This document shows, one piece after another, positions 43,081 to 52,841 of a DNA stretch of 64,000 nucleotides (its first letter is position 1; each line of letters begins with the position of its first letter). The position numbers and the translations under genes were made by a program. The notes below the pieces were generated by a model that was given only the letters and a program-made list of their open reading frames with translations, had not been told where the DNA came from and made no database searches. The DNA is taken from assembly GCF_030441895.1 (NCBI RefSeq), contig NZ_JARJAS010000004.1, one strand, 5' to 3'. The stretch is from Enterococcus_D entomosocium (GTDB taxonomy: Bacteria > Bacillota > Bacilli > Lactobacillales > Enterococcaceae).

Positions 43081-45201
43081 ATGAAGAATTTGAAAGATAA
43101 AGTTGTCCAAGGGATACGCAAGGGGCCAGAAGAACCAAAGGCTAAATCGTATCGCAAATCTCATGTTCCATTTCGATTGAACTTTTTGTTTTTTATTATT
43201 TTTGCTTTGTTTGTGTCCTTGATCGTTCAATTAGGCTATCTACAGATCGTCAATGGCGACAATATTGAGCAGCAGTTGAAAGCTTCATCTGTAGTGGAAG
43301 TCAAAGGAAGCGCCCCTCGGGGAATGATCTATGACGCTTCTGGAAAAGCGCTGGTGGAAAATCAAGCCAATGCAGCAATCACATTTACCCGCGGAAACAA
43401 AATGACCGCTCAAGATTTATTAGAAACGGCCAAAAAATTGAGCGAGTTGATCGAAGTACCTGTGGACAAAAACTTGTCTGATCGTGATCTTAAGGACTTT
43501 TGGCTGGCCGATGAAGAAAATCTTGAAGCAGCAACTGACCGATTGAGTGATGAAGAGCGTTCTTTAGGTACTTCTGAACAATATGCGGCAACCGTTGATA
43601 AAGTGACAGAAGATGAAATCAATTTCTCTGATGCAGAATTAGAAGCAGCCACGATTTTTAAGCGGATGAATAGCGCCCAATCTTTGAGTACGGTCTTTAT
43701 TAAGACGTCGGATGTGTCTGACCGTGAATTAGCTGTTGTCGCTGAAAATATGGTTGATTTACCGGGAATCTCCACGGGGACTGATTGGACGAGAAACATC
43801 GTTGAAGGAAGTTCTCTGGCTAGTTTGATCGGAACGGTGACTAGTGAAGAACAAGGGATTCCGGAAGAAGTTTTGGATGAATTTTTAGAAAAAGGCTATG
43901 CTCGTAATGATCGCGTTGGACGTAGTTATTTAGAGCAGCAGTATGAAGAAGTCTTACAAGGCACAAAATCCATTTCCGAGATTTCCCTTGATAACAATAA
44001 TAATATTGAAAGTCAAAAAGAAACCTTTGCTGGGGCAAAAGGGGATAACCTTGTATTAACATTAGATGCTGAGTTTCAAGCGAGAGTTGATAAAATCTTG
44101 CAAGACAATTTCCAAAAACTGATTGATTCTGGGGCAGCAGAATATTCTCCAGGGGTTTACGCAGTGGCGTTAAATCCAAAAACCGGCGGCGTTTTGTCAA
44201 TGTCCGGCTATCATCATGATACAGGTTCAAATGAATTGCAGGAAAATGCCATTGGTACCTTCATTAATTCCTTTGTACCAGGGTCCGTTGTCAAAGCAGG
44301 GACTTTGGCTGCCGGCTGGGAAAATGGGGTCTTAAACGGCAATGAAGTGTTATTGGATCAACCAATCAGAATTGGCTCCGATGTAAAAGCCTCAATTTTC
44401 AACCCAACTGGGGCAAATAATCGTAACCTTTCTGCGGAGCAGGCGTTGGAAGTTTCTTCTAACTCCTATATGATGCAAGTCGCTTTACGTTTGATGGGCA
44501 TCAATTATCAGTCAGGTATCTCGATTCCAACAGTGGATCGTCAAGGGGATGTCTATGAAAAACTACGTTCGTCTTTTGCCTCTTTTGGTATGGGAACTGA
44601 AACTGGGATCGATTTACCGGGAGAAGCGACTGGTATCAGCACATCGATCGATAATATGGACCCCGTCAGTGATGGTGGGAAGATCCTTGACTTGGCTTTT
44701 GGTCAGTTTGATACCTATACCACGTTGCAGCTGGCACAATATGCAGCAACCGTTGCTAATGGTGGCAAAAGATTGCAGCCTCATATCGTCGACGGTATTT
44801 ACGGCAATGATGAAACTGGCGGTCTTGGCTCACTGATTGAAGAGATCGAACCAACGGTATTGAATGAAGTTGGTTTAACAGATGCTCAAATGCAAATTGT
44901 TCAAAATGGATTTTATGATGCAGTTCATGGAACGGATGCTTGGGCAACTGCCAAAGGCTTGGCTTCTGCGAAAATGGAGGTCTCTGCCAAAACAGGTACT
45001 GCCGAAACACCAATTGTGGATAGTAATGGCAATACCATCAGCTTAGTTAACCTAAACATCGTTGCCTACGGGCCAAGCAGTGATGCGGATATTGCGATTG
45101 CGATCGTAATGCCTCAATTAAAAGGCGACACAGATACCCATCCAAATATTCAAATCGCCAAAGAGATCATGGATGCTTACTACGACTTATATATGAAATA
45201 A
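43081..45201 (+). CDS. Class B penicillin-binding protein (PBP2/PBP2b elongation type)
   Basis: A 706-residue transpeptidase. One membrane segment (about 33-56) is followed by the class B dimerisation domain (APRGMIYDASGKALVEN, GRSYLEQQYEEVLQG) and the transpeptidase domain. The three penicillin-binding motifs are intact: S402-x-x-K405 (SVVK), S459-S-N461 and K637-T-G-T640. The catalytic serine forms cross-links in newly made wall and is the target of beta-lactams. There is no PASTA domain, which argues against the PBP2X division type. GGAAGGA precedes ATG 43081. It stands alone before a strong terminator. Confidence 0.9.
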   Translation: MKNLKDKVVQGIRKGPEEPKAKSYRKSHVPFRLNFLFFIIFALFVSLIVQLGYLQIVNGDNIEQQLKASSVVEVKGSAPRGMIYDASGKALVENQANAAITFTRGNKMTAQDLLETAKKLSELIEVPVDKNLSDRDLKDFWLADEENLEAATDRLSDEERSLGTSEQYAATVDKVTEDEINFSDAELEAATIFKRMNSAQSLSTVFIKTSDVSDRELAVVAENMVDLPGISTGTDWTRNIVEGSSLASLIGTVTSEEQGIPEEVLDEFLEKGYARNDRVGRSYLEQQYEEVLQGTKSISEISLDNNNNIESQKETFAGAKGDNLVLTLDAEFQARVDKILQDNFQKLIDSGAAEYSPGVYAVALNPKTGGVLSMSGYHHDTGSNELQENAIGTFINSFVPGSVVKAGTLAAGWENGVLNGNEVLLDQPIRIGSDVKASIFNPTGANNRNLSAEQALEVSSNSYMMQVALRLMGINYQSGISIPTVDRQGDVYEKLRSSFASFGMGTETGIDLPGEATGISTSIDNMDPVSDGGKILDLAFGQFDTYTTLQLAQYAATVANGGKRLQPHIVDGIYGNDETGGLGSLIEEIEPTVLNEVGLTDAQMQIVQNGFYDAVHGTDAWATAKGLASAKMEVSAKTGTAETPIVDSNGNTISLVNLNIVAYGPSSDADIAIAIVMPQLKGDTDTHPNIQIAKEIMDAYYDLYMK

Positions 45202-45205
45202 GCAT

Positions 45206-45237
45206 AAAAAATCGCAGTGAAGACTGCGGTTTTTTTG
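45206..45237 (+). terminator. Terminator after the PBP gene
   Basis: ATCGCAGT (45211-45218) pairs with ACTGCGGT (45223-45230), with an A run before and eight T after. Confidence 0.88.
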
Positions 45238-45391
45238 TTTTATAAGAAAACTGATAGAAAACCAACATTTAGTGAGAAAGACTTGCTATTTTTGAATGAT
45301 TGGCTTAGAATACTAGCGGTCAAGAGATAATTTTGATTTGCACGTTAAATAAAAAGATAAACTGATGATAAAAGGGGTAAAAAACGTAATT

Positions 45392-45673
45392 ATGAACAAG
45401 GAATGTTTAAGTAAGCAAGAACTAATGAAGCAGTTGGGACAATTTACACCAGCTGAAAAAAAGGAGATTCGGGATTATTTGCAACGGAAAAATCCATTGC
45501 TTTTCCGAAAATTTGAACGAATGAAACACGATTTATATCGCTTGGAATCTCGGCGTGTCCAATGCGAAATTGAAAATAACGAAAAGGAGTTAGGTCTTCT
45601 AAACGATAAGATCCTTTTAAAAAAAGAAGATTTTCTTGAGCTATTATTAGCCATTCGGAAGAAAAGAGGGTAA
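45392..45673 (+). CDS. Small charged helical protein, function unknown
   Basis: A protein of about 93 residues, strongly charged and predicted fully helical (LSKQELMKQLGQFTPAEKKEIRD at the N-terminus, then coiled-coil-like heptads). I do not recognise a family. ATG 45392 is preferred because it leaves AAAGGGG (45371-45377) upstream, though 14 bases is long; an in-frame ATG at 45365 has no binding site. It lies three bases before the antiporter gene and is probably co-transcribed with it. Confidence 0.55.
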   Translation: MNKECLSKQELMKQLGQFTPAEKKEIRDYLQRKNPLLFRKFERMKHDLYRLESRRVQCEIENNEKELGLLNDKILLKKEDFLELLLAIRKKRG

Positions 45674-45676
45674 TGG

Positions 45677-47713
45677 ATGGAATTTATTGAACTCGTCATT
45701 ATCATTGCAATTCTTGTCACATTATCAAATGTGGCGAGTAAAATATTGCCCTCAGTACCGATCTTTTTTATTCAAATCATCTTAGGAATTTTATTAGGTC
45801 TTACAGAAATGGGTCAAGAGATCGCTTTTGAACCGGAAATGTTTTTAGTAATGATCATTGGTCCATTGCTATTTCGAGAAGGGGAACGAGCAGATGTACC
45901 TGAGATCCTAAAAAACAGCAAGATCGTGCTGTTTTTGGCTTTTGGTGGCGTTTTAATGACGCTGTTTGCGGTCGGCGGAACCCTCCATTGGTTGATGCCG
46001 ACGATACCTCTGGCTGCTTGCTTCGCTTTTGGGGCTGCGTTAGGCCCAACTGATGCGGTGGCAGTCTCCTCATTAGCAAAGCGTTTGAAAATTTCCAAAA
46101 ACATTATGCATATTCTTGAAGGAGAGGGCTTACTGAACGATGCTTCGGGGGTTACCGCATTACAGTTTGCTATCGTGGCTTTGACTACCGGGAGTTTTTC
46201 AGCAGCCAACGCAGGCTTCCAACTTCTTTTCTCTAGTATCGGTGGCGGGCTTGTCGGTTACTTGATCGTGTGGCTGAAACGCCGGATTTTACGTTTTATT
46301 GAAAAAATCTCGGCACAAGATGTCACAGTATACTTATTGATTGAACTGCTCTTGCCATTTGCTGCCTATTTGCTGGCAGAAATGATTGGCGTCTCAGGGA
46401 TTATCGCAGCAGTTGTGGCAGGTGTAGCCCAAGCCCAAAGAAAACGCCGGATCTCATTGTTTGATGCAGAGCTGGCGAACATTTCTGAAAGCACGTGGTC
46501 GACCATTGTCTTTACATTGAACGCACTAGTGTTTCTCTTTCTAGGGATCGAGTTGTCACAAGTCTTCTCACCGATCTGGGAAAGCAAAAACTATGCAAAC
46601 TGGCATCTAGTCATCACGATTTTAGTCGTCACAGCGGTGATTTTCCTCGTTCGTTTTATCTTTTTACTATTTTATTATTGGTTCTTACAGTCAAAAAAAC
46701 AAGTGTCTATGAATCAAGTCGCCTTGTTGACCTTTGGTGGCGTCAAGGGAACAGTCAGTTTGGCAGCCATCTTTATTTTACCGGTGATGGTGCATGAGAC
46801 ACCGTTTCAGGAACGGAGCTTGCTCCTGTTTTTGACTGCCTGTGTGATTTTGCTGACATTGATCATCAGCGTGATGGTCTTACCTTATTTGGCAGATGGT
46901 GAAGCTGCCGAAAGTGTCGACTTCAATCACTTGCTGATCTTAGAAGACGTCATCGAACAATTGGAAGCAGAAGAAAAACAAGAGCTTTCTGATAAAGGTC
47001 GCTTAGCGATCGATGCTGTCATCAATTCCTATGAAAATCGTCGTTGGGAATTGTATCGCAATAGTTTGACTGATTCAGAAAAACAAGAAATCCAAGAAAT
47101 TCAAGGATTGATCTTATCGATCGAACAAGACGGCTTGGATGAAGCTTATCGAAATGGGAAAGTCAGCCTAAATGGTTATCGTTTTTATTCACGCTTTATT
47201 TCTCAGCAGCAGCATTCCCTCGCAAAACAAATTCTCTCATTCTTTAGTTTTTGGCTCTTCTTTATTCAGCGTTTTATTCGTGTACTGATCCATCCACGTT
47301 TGTTTTTACAGCGGCAGCAGCAACTGAAAGATGCCTTGAAACAACGGGACATTTCTGAAGTACAGAAAATCTACTTAAAAAACAGCGAATACATTTTTCA
47401 TAGTCTGAGCAATTTAGAAGATGTTTATGATTCCTCGCTGATTAATTTCTTTATCCGTCAACGAGAAATGAGTATTAAGCGGTTTGAACACAGTAATTTC
47501 ATTGAAACGATCATGATTGAGCAAGAGCCGATTTTTGTTAAGAAAGTCCTTTGGGGCTATTATCTTGAGCGCAAAACGATCGATGAATATGAAGTGGCTG
47601 AGAAAATTTCAACGATTTCTGCAAATGAGTACCGACGCAATGTCAATCTGTTAGAATCGTATGCGATGTCTCGAGCGGAAGAACAACCGAAACAGCGGAT
47701 GTTCCGCCGATAA
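45677..47713 (+). CDS. CPA1-family sodium/proton antiporter (NhaP type)
   Basis: A 678-residue cation/proton antiporter. About 12 membrane segments fill the first 410 residues. The ion-binding region reads FGAALGPTDAVAVSSLAKR, and EGEGLLNDASGVTALQFA supplies the paired acidic site of CPA1 exchangers; GVKGTVSLAAIF is a further family motif. A long cytoplasmic tail (about 415-678), helical and charged, probably regulates it. It exports sodium (or potassium) in exchange for protons, for pH and salt tolerance. It overlaps none of its neighbours and ends before a long hairpin. Confidence 0.9.
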   Translation: MEFIELVIIIAILVTLSNVASKILPSVPIFFIQIILGILLGLTEMGQEIAFEPEMFLVMIIGPLLFREGERADVPEILKNSKIVLFLAFGGVLMTLFAVGGTLHWLMPTIPLAACFAFGAALGPTDAVAVSSLAKRLKISKNIMHILEGEGLLNDASGVTALQFAIVALTTGSFSAANAGFQLLFSSIGGGLVGYLIVWLKRRILRFIEKISAQDVTVYLLIELLLPFAAYLLAEMIGVSGIIAAVVAGVAQAQRKRRISLFDAELANISESTWSTIVFTLNALVFLFLGIELSQVFSPIWESKNYANWHLVITILVVTAVIFLVRFIFLLFYYWFLQSKKQVSMNQVALLTFGGVKGTVSLAAIFILPVMVHETPFQERSLLLFLTACVILLTLIISVMVLPYLADGEAAESVDFNHLLILEDVIEQLEAEEKQELSDKGRLAIDAVINSYENRRWELYRNSLTDSEKQEIQEIQGLILSIEQDGLDEAYRNGKVSLNGYRFYSRFISQQQHSLAKQILSFFSFWLFFIQRFIRVLIHPRLFLQRQQQLKDALKQRDISEVQKIYLKNSEYIFHSLSNLEDVYDSSLINFFIRQREMSIKRFEHSNFIETIMIEQEPIFVKKVLWGYYLERKTIDEYEVAEKISTISANEYRRNVNLLESYAMSRAEEQPKQRMFRR

Positions 47714-47752
47714 TATGTCTCAAAAGGCGCGCAACTTGATGCACGTTTTATG

Positions 47753-47833
47753 GAGTGTCTCCGTCAGGTTATTCCTAAAAGATGATCAATATCGATGATC
47801 AGAGGGAATAAACTGACGAAGGCATTCTTTTTT
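47753..47833 (+). terminator. Long terminator after the antiporter
   Basis: A region from GAGTG (47753) pairs across the CGTCAG (47762-47767) with CTGACG and the CATTC ending at 47827, with TTATTCC/GGGAATAA pairing inside, followed by six T. The loop holds a tandem GATGATCA repeat. Confidence 0.75.
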
Positions 47834-47917
47834 ATTGCAAAAACTGCTCCTTTCTCTCATCGTTTCCTCGGATGAAATGTGGTACAATGAGCGAAGAAAA
47901 AACTCAGGAGGGATTCT

Positions 47918-49825
47918 GTGAAAGAATTAAAAGTAAGTGAATTAACCAAAACTTACGGTGAAAAAACACTGTTTGATCAGCTTTCTTTTCTGATACATGA
48001 AAAAGATCGGATCGGTTTGATCGGTGTCAATGGCACGGGAAAATCAAGTTTGCTGCGAATCTTAGCAGGTTTGGATCGTGGAGATGGTGATCGCCAAACT
48101 GTTTTTGCCAGTCAAGATTATCGAATTGGCTTTTTAGCGCAAGACAATCAGCTACAAGAAGAATTATCCGTTGTAGATGCTGTTTTTCAAGGGACCAGTC
48201 CGCTGATCCGCGTTGTTCGCGACTATGAAAAAGCGCTGATTGCTTTAGAAAATAATGGTATGGATCAACAAACGCAGCGCAATTATCAATTGGCAGAAGA
48301 AGCGATGAATAAAGCCGATGCTTGGAACACAGATACAACAGCCAAAATTATCCTCCAAAAACTTGGGATCAGTGATTTAAAGAAAAAGGTCAGTGAGTTA
48401 TCTGGAGGTCAAAAGAAACGAGTGGCTATGGCTCAAGTATTGATCGATGAACCAGACCTGTTGTTATTGGATGAACCGACTAACCACTTAGATTATGATG
48501 CGATCCAATGGTTGGAAGGCTATCTAAAAAATTATCGGGGTGCGTTATTGATGGTGACCCACGATCGCTACTTTTTGGATCGAGTCGTTAACCGGATCTT
48601 TGAATTGTCCTTTGGCAAGCTGCATGAATATCAAGGGAATTACGAGACGTATCTTCATGCTCGAGCAGAACGAGAACGAGTGGAGGAGACGCAAGAAGAC
48701 AAGCGCAAGCAGTTATACAAACATGAGTTGGCTTGGATTCGCACCGGAGCAAAGGCCCGTACAACGAAACAACAGGCACGGATCGATCGTTTCGATGATT
48801 TAAAAGAAAACCTACATCAAGTAAAACGTAACGGCGAAGTGGCCATTGATGTTGCTACGACACGCTTAGGCAAACAAGTCTTAGAGCTAAAAGATGCGAG
48901 TTTCCAGATTGAAAACAAAACGATTTTGTCTCACTTTGATTTGTTGATTCAATCAAGAGAACGCTTAGGGATCACAGGAGAAAACGGTGCGGGCAAATCA
49001 ACGTTGCTCAATATTTTAGCTGGTCACCTGCCTTTAGAAGAAGGGGAGCGTACGATTGGCGTGACTGTGAAAATGGCTTATTATACGCAAACGATTGAAG
49101 CGATGAACCCTGATCAGCGAATGATTGCTTATTTGCAAGAAGCAGCCGAGGAAGTGCAAAAAGTGGATGGCTCACAAGTCAGTGTCGCAGAAATGCTGGA
49201 ACAGTTTTTGTTTCCGCGATCCATGCACGGCACTAAGATCGGCAAGCTATCTGGCGGGGAAAAACGACGCCTATTTTTGCTCAAGCTATTGATTGGGCAG
49301 CCAAATGTTCTCTTGTTAGATGAACCGACCAACGATTTGGATATTGATACCCTGACGATTTTGGAAAATTATTTGGAAACATTCCCAGGTGCAGTGATCA
49401 CTGTTTCCCATGACCGCTACTTTTTAGATAAAGTTGCCCAAAAATTGCTGATCTTCGAAGGAGACGGCAGGATTAAGTCCTACTTTGGTTCCATTAATGA
49501 GTACTTAGCAGCCAATACCAATAAAGCTAGTTCAAGTGTACTAGAGCCAAAAGAATCAAAAAACGATTCGCTTTCTGCTGATAGTGAGGAGTCTGCTGCA
49601 GCGCCTGTCAAAAAGAAACTGAGTTATATGGAACAAAAAGAGTGGGCGACAATTGAAGATGATATCGCGGTGTTAGAAGAAAAAGCTGCCACTTTGACTG
49701 AAGAGATGAATCATCAAGGAGCTGACTTTACCAAGCTCCAAAAATTACAGCAAGAAATCAGCGAGGTTGAAACGCAACTTGCAGAAAAAATGGATCGTTG
49801 GGAATATTTGAGCGAATTTGTGTAG
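47918..49825 (+). CDS. ABC-F family ATPase (Uup/YfmR-like)
   Basis: A 635-residue soluble protein with two ABC ATPase domains and no membrane part. The first has GVNGTGKSS and LSGGQKKRVAM, the second GENGAGKST and LSGGEKRRLF; Walker B glutamates lie in LLLLDEPTNHLD and LLLDEPTNDLD. The inter-domain linker (about 235-310) is the P-site tRNA interaction motif, and the C-terminus (about 555-635) is a basic and acidic coiled coil, as in Uup and YfmR. Such proteins act on the ribosome to relieve stalled or error-prone translation. The start is GTG 47918 after GGAGGG. Confidence 0.92.
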   Translation: MKELKVSELTKTYGEKTLFDQLSFLIHEKDRIGLIGVNGTGKSSLLRILAGLDRGDGDRQTVFASQDYRIGFLAQDNQLQEELSVVDAVFQGTSPLIRVVRDYEKALIALENNGMDQQTQRNYQLAEEAMNKADAWNTDTTAKIILQKLGISDLKKKVSELSGGQKKRVAMAQVLIDEPDLLLLDEPTNHLDYDAIQWLEGYLKNYRGALLMVTHDRYFLDRVVNRIFELSFGKLHEYQGNYETYLHARAERERVEETQEDKRKQLYKHELAWIRTGAKARTTKQQARIDRFDDLKENLHQVKRNGEVAIDVATTRLGKQVLELKDASFQIENKTILSHFDLLIQSRERLGITGENGAGKSTLLNILAGHLPLEEGERTIGVTVKMAYYTQTIEAMNPDQRMIAYLQEAAEEVQKVDGSQVSVAEMLEQFLFPRSMHGTKIGKLSGGEKRRLFLLKLLIGQPNVLLLDEPTNDLDIDTLTILENYLETFPGAVITVSHDRYFLDKVAQKLLIFEGDGRIKSYFGSINEYLAANTNKASSSVLEPKESKNDSLSADSEESAAAPVKKKLSYMEQKEWATIEDDIAVLEEKAATLTEEMNHQGADFTKLQKLQQEISEVETQLAEKMDRWEYLSEFV

Positions 49826-49841
49826 AGTAAAGGAGAGAACG

Positions 49842-50789
49842 ATGGAACAAGCATATTTAGATCTAGGAAGAAAAATATTAGCAGAAGGCAATGATAAAAG
49901 TGATCGTACAGGAACGGGAACACGCAGTGTCTTTGGTCACCAAATGCGTTTTGATCTGTCCCAAGGCTTTCCATTGTTGACAACCAAGAGAGTTCCTTTT
50001 GGCTTGATCAAAAGCGAATTATTGTGGTTTCTAAAAGGAGATACCAACATTCGTTATCTCCTAGAACATAATAACCACATTTGGGATGAATGGGCGTTTG
50101 AGCGCTATATTAAAAGTGATGCTTACACAGGTCCTGACATGACGGACTTTGGCCGTCGTTCCCTAGTGGATGAAGCTTTCAATGAACAGTACCAACACGA
50201 GTTGAAACAGTTTTGTGAAAAAATCTTATCTGATGATACTTTCGCTGAAGCCTTCGGCGATTTGGGACACGTTTATGGGTACCAATGGCGCCATTGGGAA
50301 AAAAGTACGGGCGGGTTTATCGATCAAATCAAAGAAGTGATCGACATGATCAAGACGACGCCAGATTCTCGCCGCTTAATCGTCTCTGCTTGGAATCCAG
50401 AAGATGTACCGACGATGGCGTTGCCACCTTGTCACACGATGTTTCAATTTTATGTTCATGATGGTCGCTTAAGCTGTCAGTTATATCAACGCAGTGCCGA
50501 TGTCTTTTTAGGCGTTCCCTTCAATATTGCTAGTTATGCGCTATTAACGCACCTGATTGCTCATGAAACTGGACTAGAAGTCGGAGATTTTGTCCATACA
50601 TTAGGTGATGCTCATCTGTACAGTAATCATATAGAACAGATGAAGGAACAGTTGACTCGTACGGTACGTCCGGCGCCAAGCTTACAGTTAAATCCTGAAA
50701 AACAGTCAATCTTTGATTTTGAAATGGAAGATATTACCCTGGCAGGGTATGATCCGCATCCAACAATCAAAGCACCGATCGCAGTTTAA
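49842..50789 (+). CDS. thyA: Thymidylate synthase
   Basis: A 315-residue ThyA that methylates dUMP to dTMP using methylene-tetrahydrofolate, giving dihydrofolate. The dUMP-binding RTGTGTRSVFG, the catalytic cysteine C197 in LPPCHTMFQF, and QRSADVFLGVPFNIASYA are invariant. The length with an insert at about 90-140 is of the Lactobacillus casei type. ATG 49842 follows AAAGGAGAG. It is co-directional with dfrA, which regenerates its folate product, with one unknown gene in between. Confidence 0.97.
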   Translation: MEQAYLDLGRKILAEGNDKSDRTGTGTRSVFGHQMRFDLSQGFPLLTTKRVPFGLIKSELLWFLKGDTNIRYLLEHNNHIWDEWAFERYIKSDAYTGPDMTDFGRRSLVDEAFNEQYQHELKQFCEKILSDDTFAEAFGDLGHVYGYQWRHWEKSTGGFIDQIKEVIDMIKTTPDSRRLIVSAWNPEDVPTMALPPCHTMFQFYVHDGRLSCQLYQRSADVFLGVPFNIASYALLTHLIAHETGLEVGDFVHTLGDAHLYSNHIEQMKEQLTRTVRPAPSLQLNPEKQSIFDFEMEDITLAGYDPHPTIKAPIAV

Positions 50790-50832
50790 GTGGTTGTTTG
50801 GTTTCATTTCATAAAGAAAGGAATGAGGTGTA

Positions 50833-51579
50833 ATGGAAAATACCCACAAACGAGGCTTTGCGGCGACCTTTCATCAGAGACATGCTGGATCGATTCATGC
50901 ATTGCTCATTGATCAATGCATTGATTTCTTGCATCAGTACTATGATGCAGTTTGGCTATCCGTATCCGAGGAAACAGTGCCGGAGCTAAAAGAAGCCATT
51001 CGATCAAATCAGCAGTGCACTGCCATTTTTATACCAGCAAAAGGGGCGGCGGATGCCCGCAGAAGGCTTGTTTTTGCTGCACAGCATAATTTACCAATGC
51101 TGGATTCATTGCATATTTGTGATTTTGATCGCGTAGTGACTTGGATCGAGACGTATCCAGAAGAACTTGTGGCAATAAGCAAACAGCCGTTACCAGAGAA
51201 TACGTATTGTATCCTAGGGCGAACTGCAAGGGCGTTTGCGAGTCATCCGCAAACGTGGCAAAGAACGGAGTGCTTGATCAACGAGATCGCTGCTGACTTT
51301 TTTCAAACACAAGAAATTGATGTCGCAGCTGGCAGTGCTCTCTTTCCTATCTCCCTGATACCGACCTTACTGAAAAACAACAACGCGCGTTTAAATGATG
51401 GGGAATGGCCGAGAAATGTCCAAAGAAGCGGCGGCACAATTGTTTACCAAGCCTGTGATGGCTTGCGCTTTGATGAGCGCAACAAAGATTCATTTGAGCA
51501 TGAATCAGCTTTTCAGCTGATGCAGCGGCTGCAGGTTGCTGCTACTATTTCTGAATCATTTTATACAGAAGGGATGTAA
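50833..51579 (+). CDS. Uncharacterised protein between thyA and dfrA
   Basis: A 248-residue soluble protein I cannot name. The N-terminus GFAATFHQRHAGSIHALLID runs into a probable alpha/beta domain. Notable segments are HICDFDRVVTWIETYPEEL (an acidic DFDR motif as seen in nucleotide-sugar or nucleotide-binding folds), LGRTARAF, TECLINEIAADFF and AAGSALFPISL. There is no signal peptide or membrane segment. A GT-A-like or other nucleotide-binding fold is a guess from the motif spacing. AAGGAATGAGG lies before the ATG, and only five bases separate it from dfrA, so it is made with the folate genes. Confidence 0.75.
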   Translation: MENTHKRGFAATFHQRHAGSIHALLIDQCIDFLHQYYDAVWLSVSEETVPELKEAIRSNQQCTAIFIPAKGAADARRRLVFAAQHNLPMLDSLHICDFDRVVTWIETYPEELVAISKQPLPENTYCILGRTARAFASHPQTWQRTECLINEIAADFFQTQEIDVAAGSALFPISLIPTLLKNNNARLNDGEWPRNVQRSGGTIVYQACDGLRFDERNKDSFEHESAFQLMQRLQVAATISESFYTEGM

Positions 51580-51584
51580 TTTTT

Positions 51585-52073
51585 ATGTTGATCGCACTTT
51601 GGGCACAAGATCAAAAGGGTTTGATCGGAGCGGATGGCACGTTGCCGTGGCATTTGCCAAATGATTTGAAATTTTTTAAAGAGCAAACCATCAATAATAC
51701 GATTATAATGGGGCGCAAAACCTTTGAAGGAATGGGAAAAAGATTACTGCCGCAGCGTACGACGATCGTTTTGACAAGTGATCCACACTATCAAGCCAAC
51801 GGCGCGTTAGTGGTGCATGACCGAGAGGAAATCTTAGCGTATGTGAAGCAACAAGAGCATCCCGTTTTTTTAACTGGTGGAGCGGGTGTTTTTGAAGCGA
51901 TGATTGACGATTGCGATCAATTGTACCGTACAGTGATCGATGCGGAATTTAACGGAGATGTGTATTTCCCAGAGATTGATTGGACGCAATGGAAACTTGA
52001 TCATGTGATCGATGGGATCGTCGATGAAAAGAACCGTTATCCCCATCAATTTGAATTTTATCATAGAAAATAA
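51585..52073 (+). CDS. dfrA: Dihydrofolate reductase
   Basis: A 162-residue DHFR that reduces dihydrofolate with NADPH. LIGADGTLPWHLPNDLKFFKE with the active-site aspartate, TIIMGRKTFEGMG, LTGGAGVFEA and the C-terminal strand with FEFYHRK are all diagnostic. It is the trimethoprim target, and length and sequence are those of a chromosomal enzyme. The gene follows the unknown gene by five bases and ends before a bidirectional hairpin. Confidence 0.96.
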   Translation: MLIALWAQDQKGLIGADGTLPWHLPNDLKFFKEQTINNTIIMGRKTFEGMGKRLLPQRTTIVLTSDPHYQANGALVVHDREEILAYVKQQEHPVFLTGGAGVFEAMIDDCDQLYRTVIDAEFNGDVYFPEIDWTQWKLDHVIDGIVDEKNRYPHQFEFYHRK

Positions 52074-52114
52074 AAGAACAGGAAGCTTTCTGCAGCGAAA
52101 GTTTCCTGTTCTTT
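52073..52114. terminator. Bidirectional terminator between dfrA and the hemolysin III gene
   Basis: AAAGAACAGGAAGCTTTC (52073-52090) pairs with GAAAGTTTCCTGTTCTTT (52097-52114) with one mismatch-like G-T, a stem of about 18 pairs serving two convergent genes. Confidence 0.85.
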
Positions 52115-52136
52115 GTTTGTAAGCAATGCTTCACTT

Positions 52137-52790
52137 TTAGGTATACAACAAGACGGAGAAGTACATCAGTCCAGCACCTAACATAACGAATAAGTGCCAA
52201 ACCACATGCATGAATCGAACGGATTTTAAACTATAGAATAGCGCACCTACAGTATAAGAAACACCACCGCTTGCTAGTAAAAATGTTCCCCAGTAGCCTA
52301 AATGTTCGATCAGAGGTTTAAAGGCGACGACACATAGCCAGCCCATGATGATGTAGATCAGGGTGGAGATTTTTGAGACAGTCTCTTTTTTATGAAGAGT
52401 CAGTGACTTATAAACGATGCCGCTAATTGCTAGTAGCCAAATCAAGACAAAGAGTGACCAGCCAAGCCAGCCTTGGATACTAAGCAAGCAAAAAGGTGTA
52501 TAGCTTCCGGCGATCAGCAAGAAAATGGAGGCATGATCAAAGACTTGGAAGACCTTTTTTGCTTTGGTAAAAATCAAACTGTGAAATAAGGTAGAAAAGA
52601 GGAAGAGCAAAATCATCATCGACCCATAAATGGCATAGGAAACGATATGGATAGGTGACCCTAGATTTGCCCCCTTGATTAAGAGGATGACCAGTCCTGC
52701 GATACTCAGTCCTAATCCGATCCCGTGGGTTACTGCATTTAATACTTCATTGACGATCAAATATCTGCGACTAAACTTCATGTGCTGCAT
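52137..52790 (-). CDS. Hemolysin III/YqfA-like membrane protein (PAQR superfamily)
   Basis: A 217-residue protein with seven membrane segments. NEVLNAVTHGIGLGLSI at the start, SLIFTKAKKVFQVFDHASIFLLIAGSYTPF in the middle and FYSLKSVRFMHVVWHLFVMLGA near the end carry the conserved histidines, serine and aspartate of the HlyIII/adiponectin-receptor superfamily, possible metal ligands. Despite the name, a membrane-homeostasis role is more likely than haemolysis. AAAGGA lies about nine bases before the start on the minus strand. Confidence 0.88.
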   Translation of the reverse strand: MQHMKFSRRYLIVNEVLNAVTHGIGLGLSIAGLVILLIKGANLGSPIHIVSYAIYGSMMILLFLFSTLFHSLIFTKAKKVFQVFDHASIFLLIAGSYTPFCLLSIQGWLGWSLFVLIWLLAISGIVYKSLTLHKKETVSKISTLIYIIMGWLCVVAFKPLIEHLGYWGTFLLASGGVSYTVGALFYSLKSVRFMHVVWHLFVMLGAGLMYFSVLLYT

Positions 52791-52841
52791 TCGGCACCGT
52801 CCTTTCGAATCGAAATTAGATGAAAAAAATTTTTCTCTCTG

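Noticed and set aside
45365..45391. Longer start for the small helical protein before the antiporter
   Set aside because: The ATG at 45365 has no ribosome binding site; the AAAGGGG lies after it and fits ATG 45392 better.
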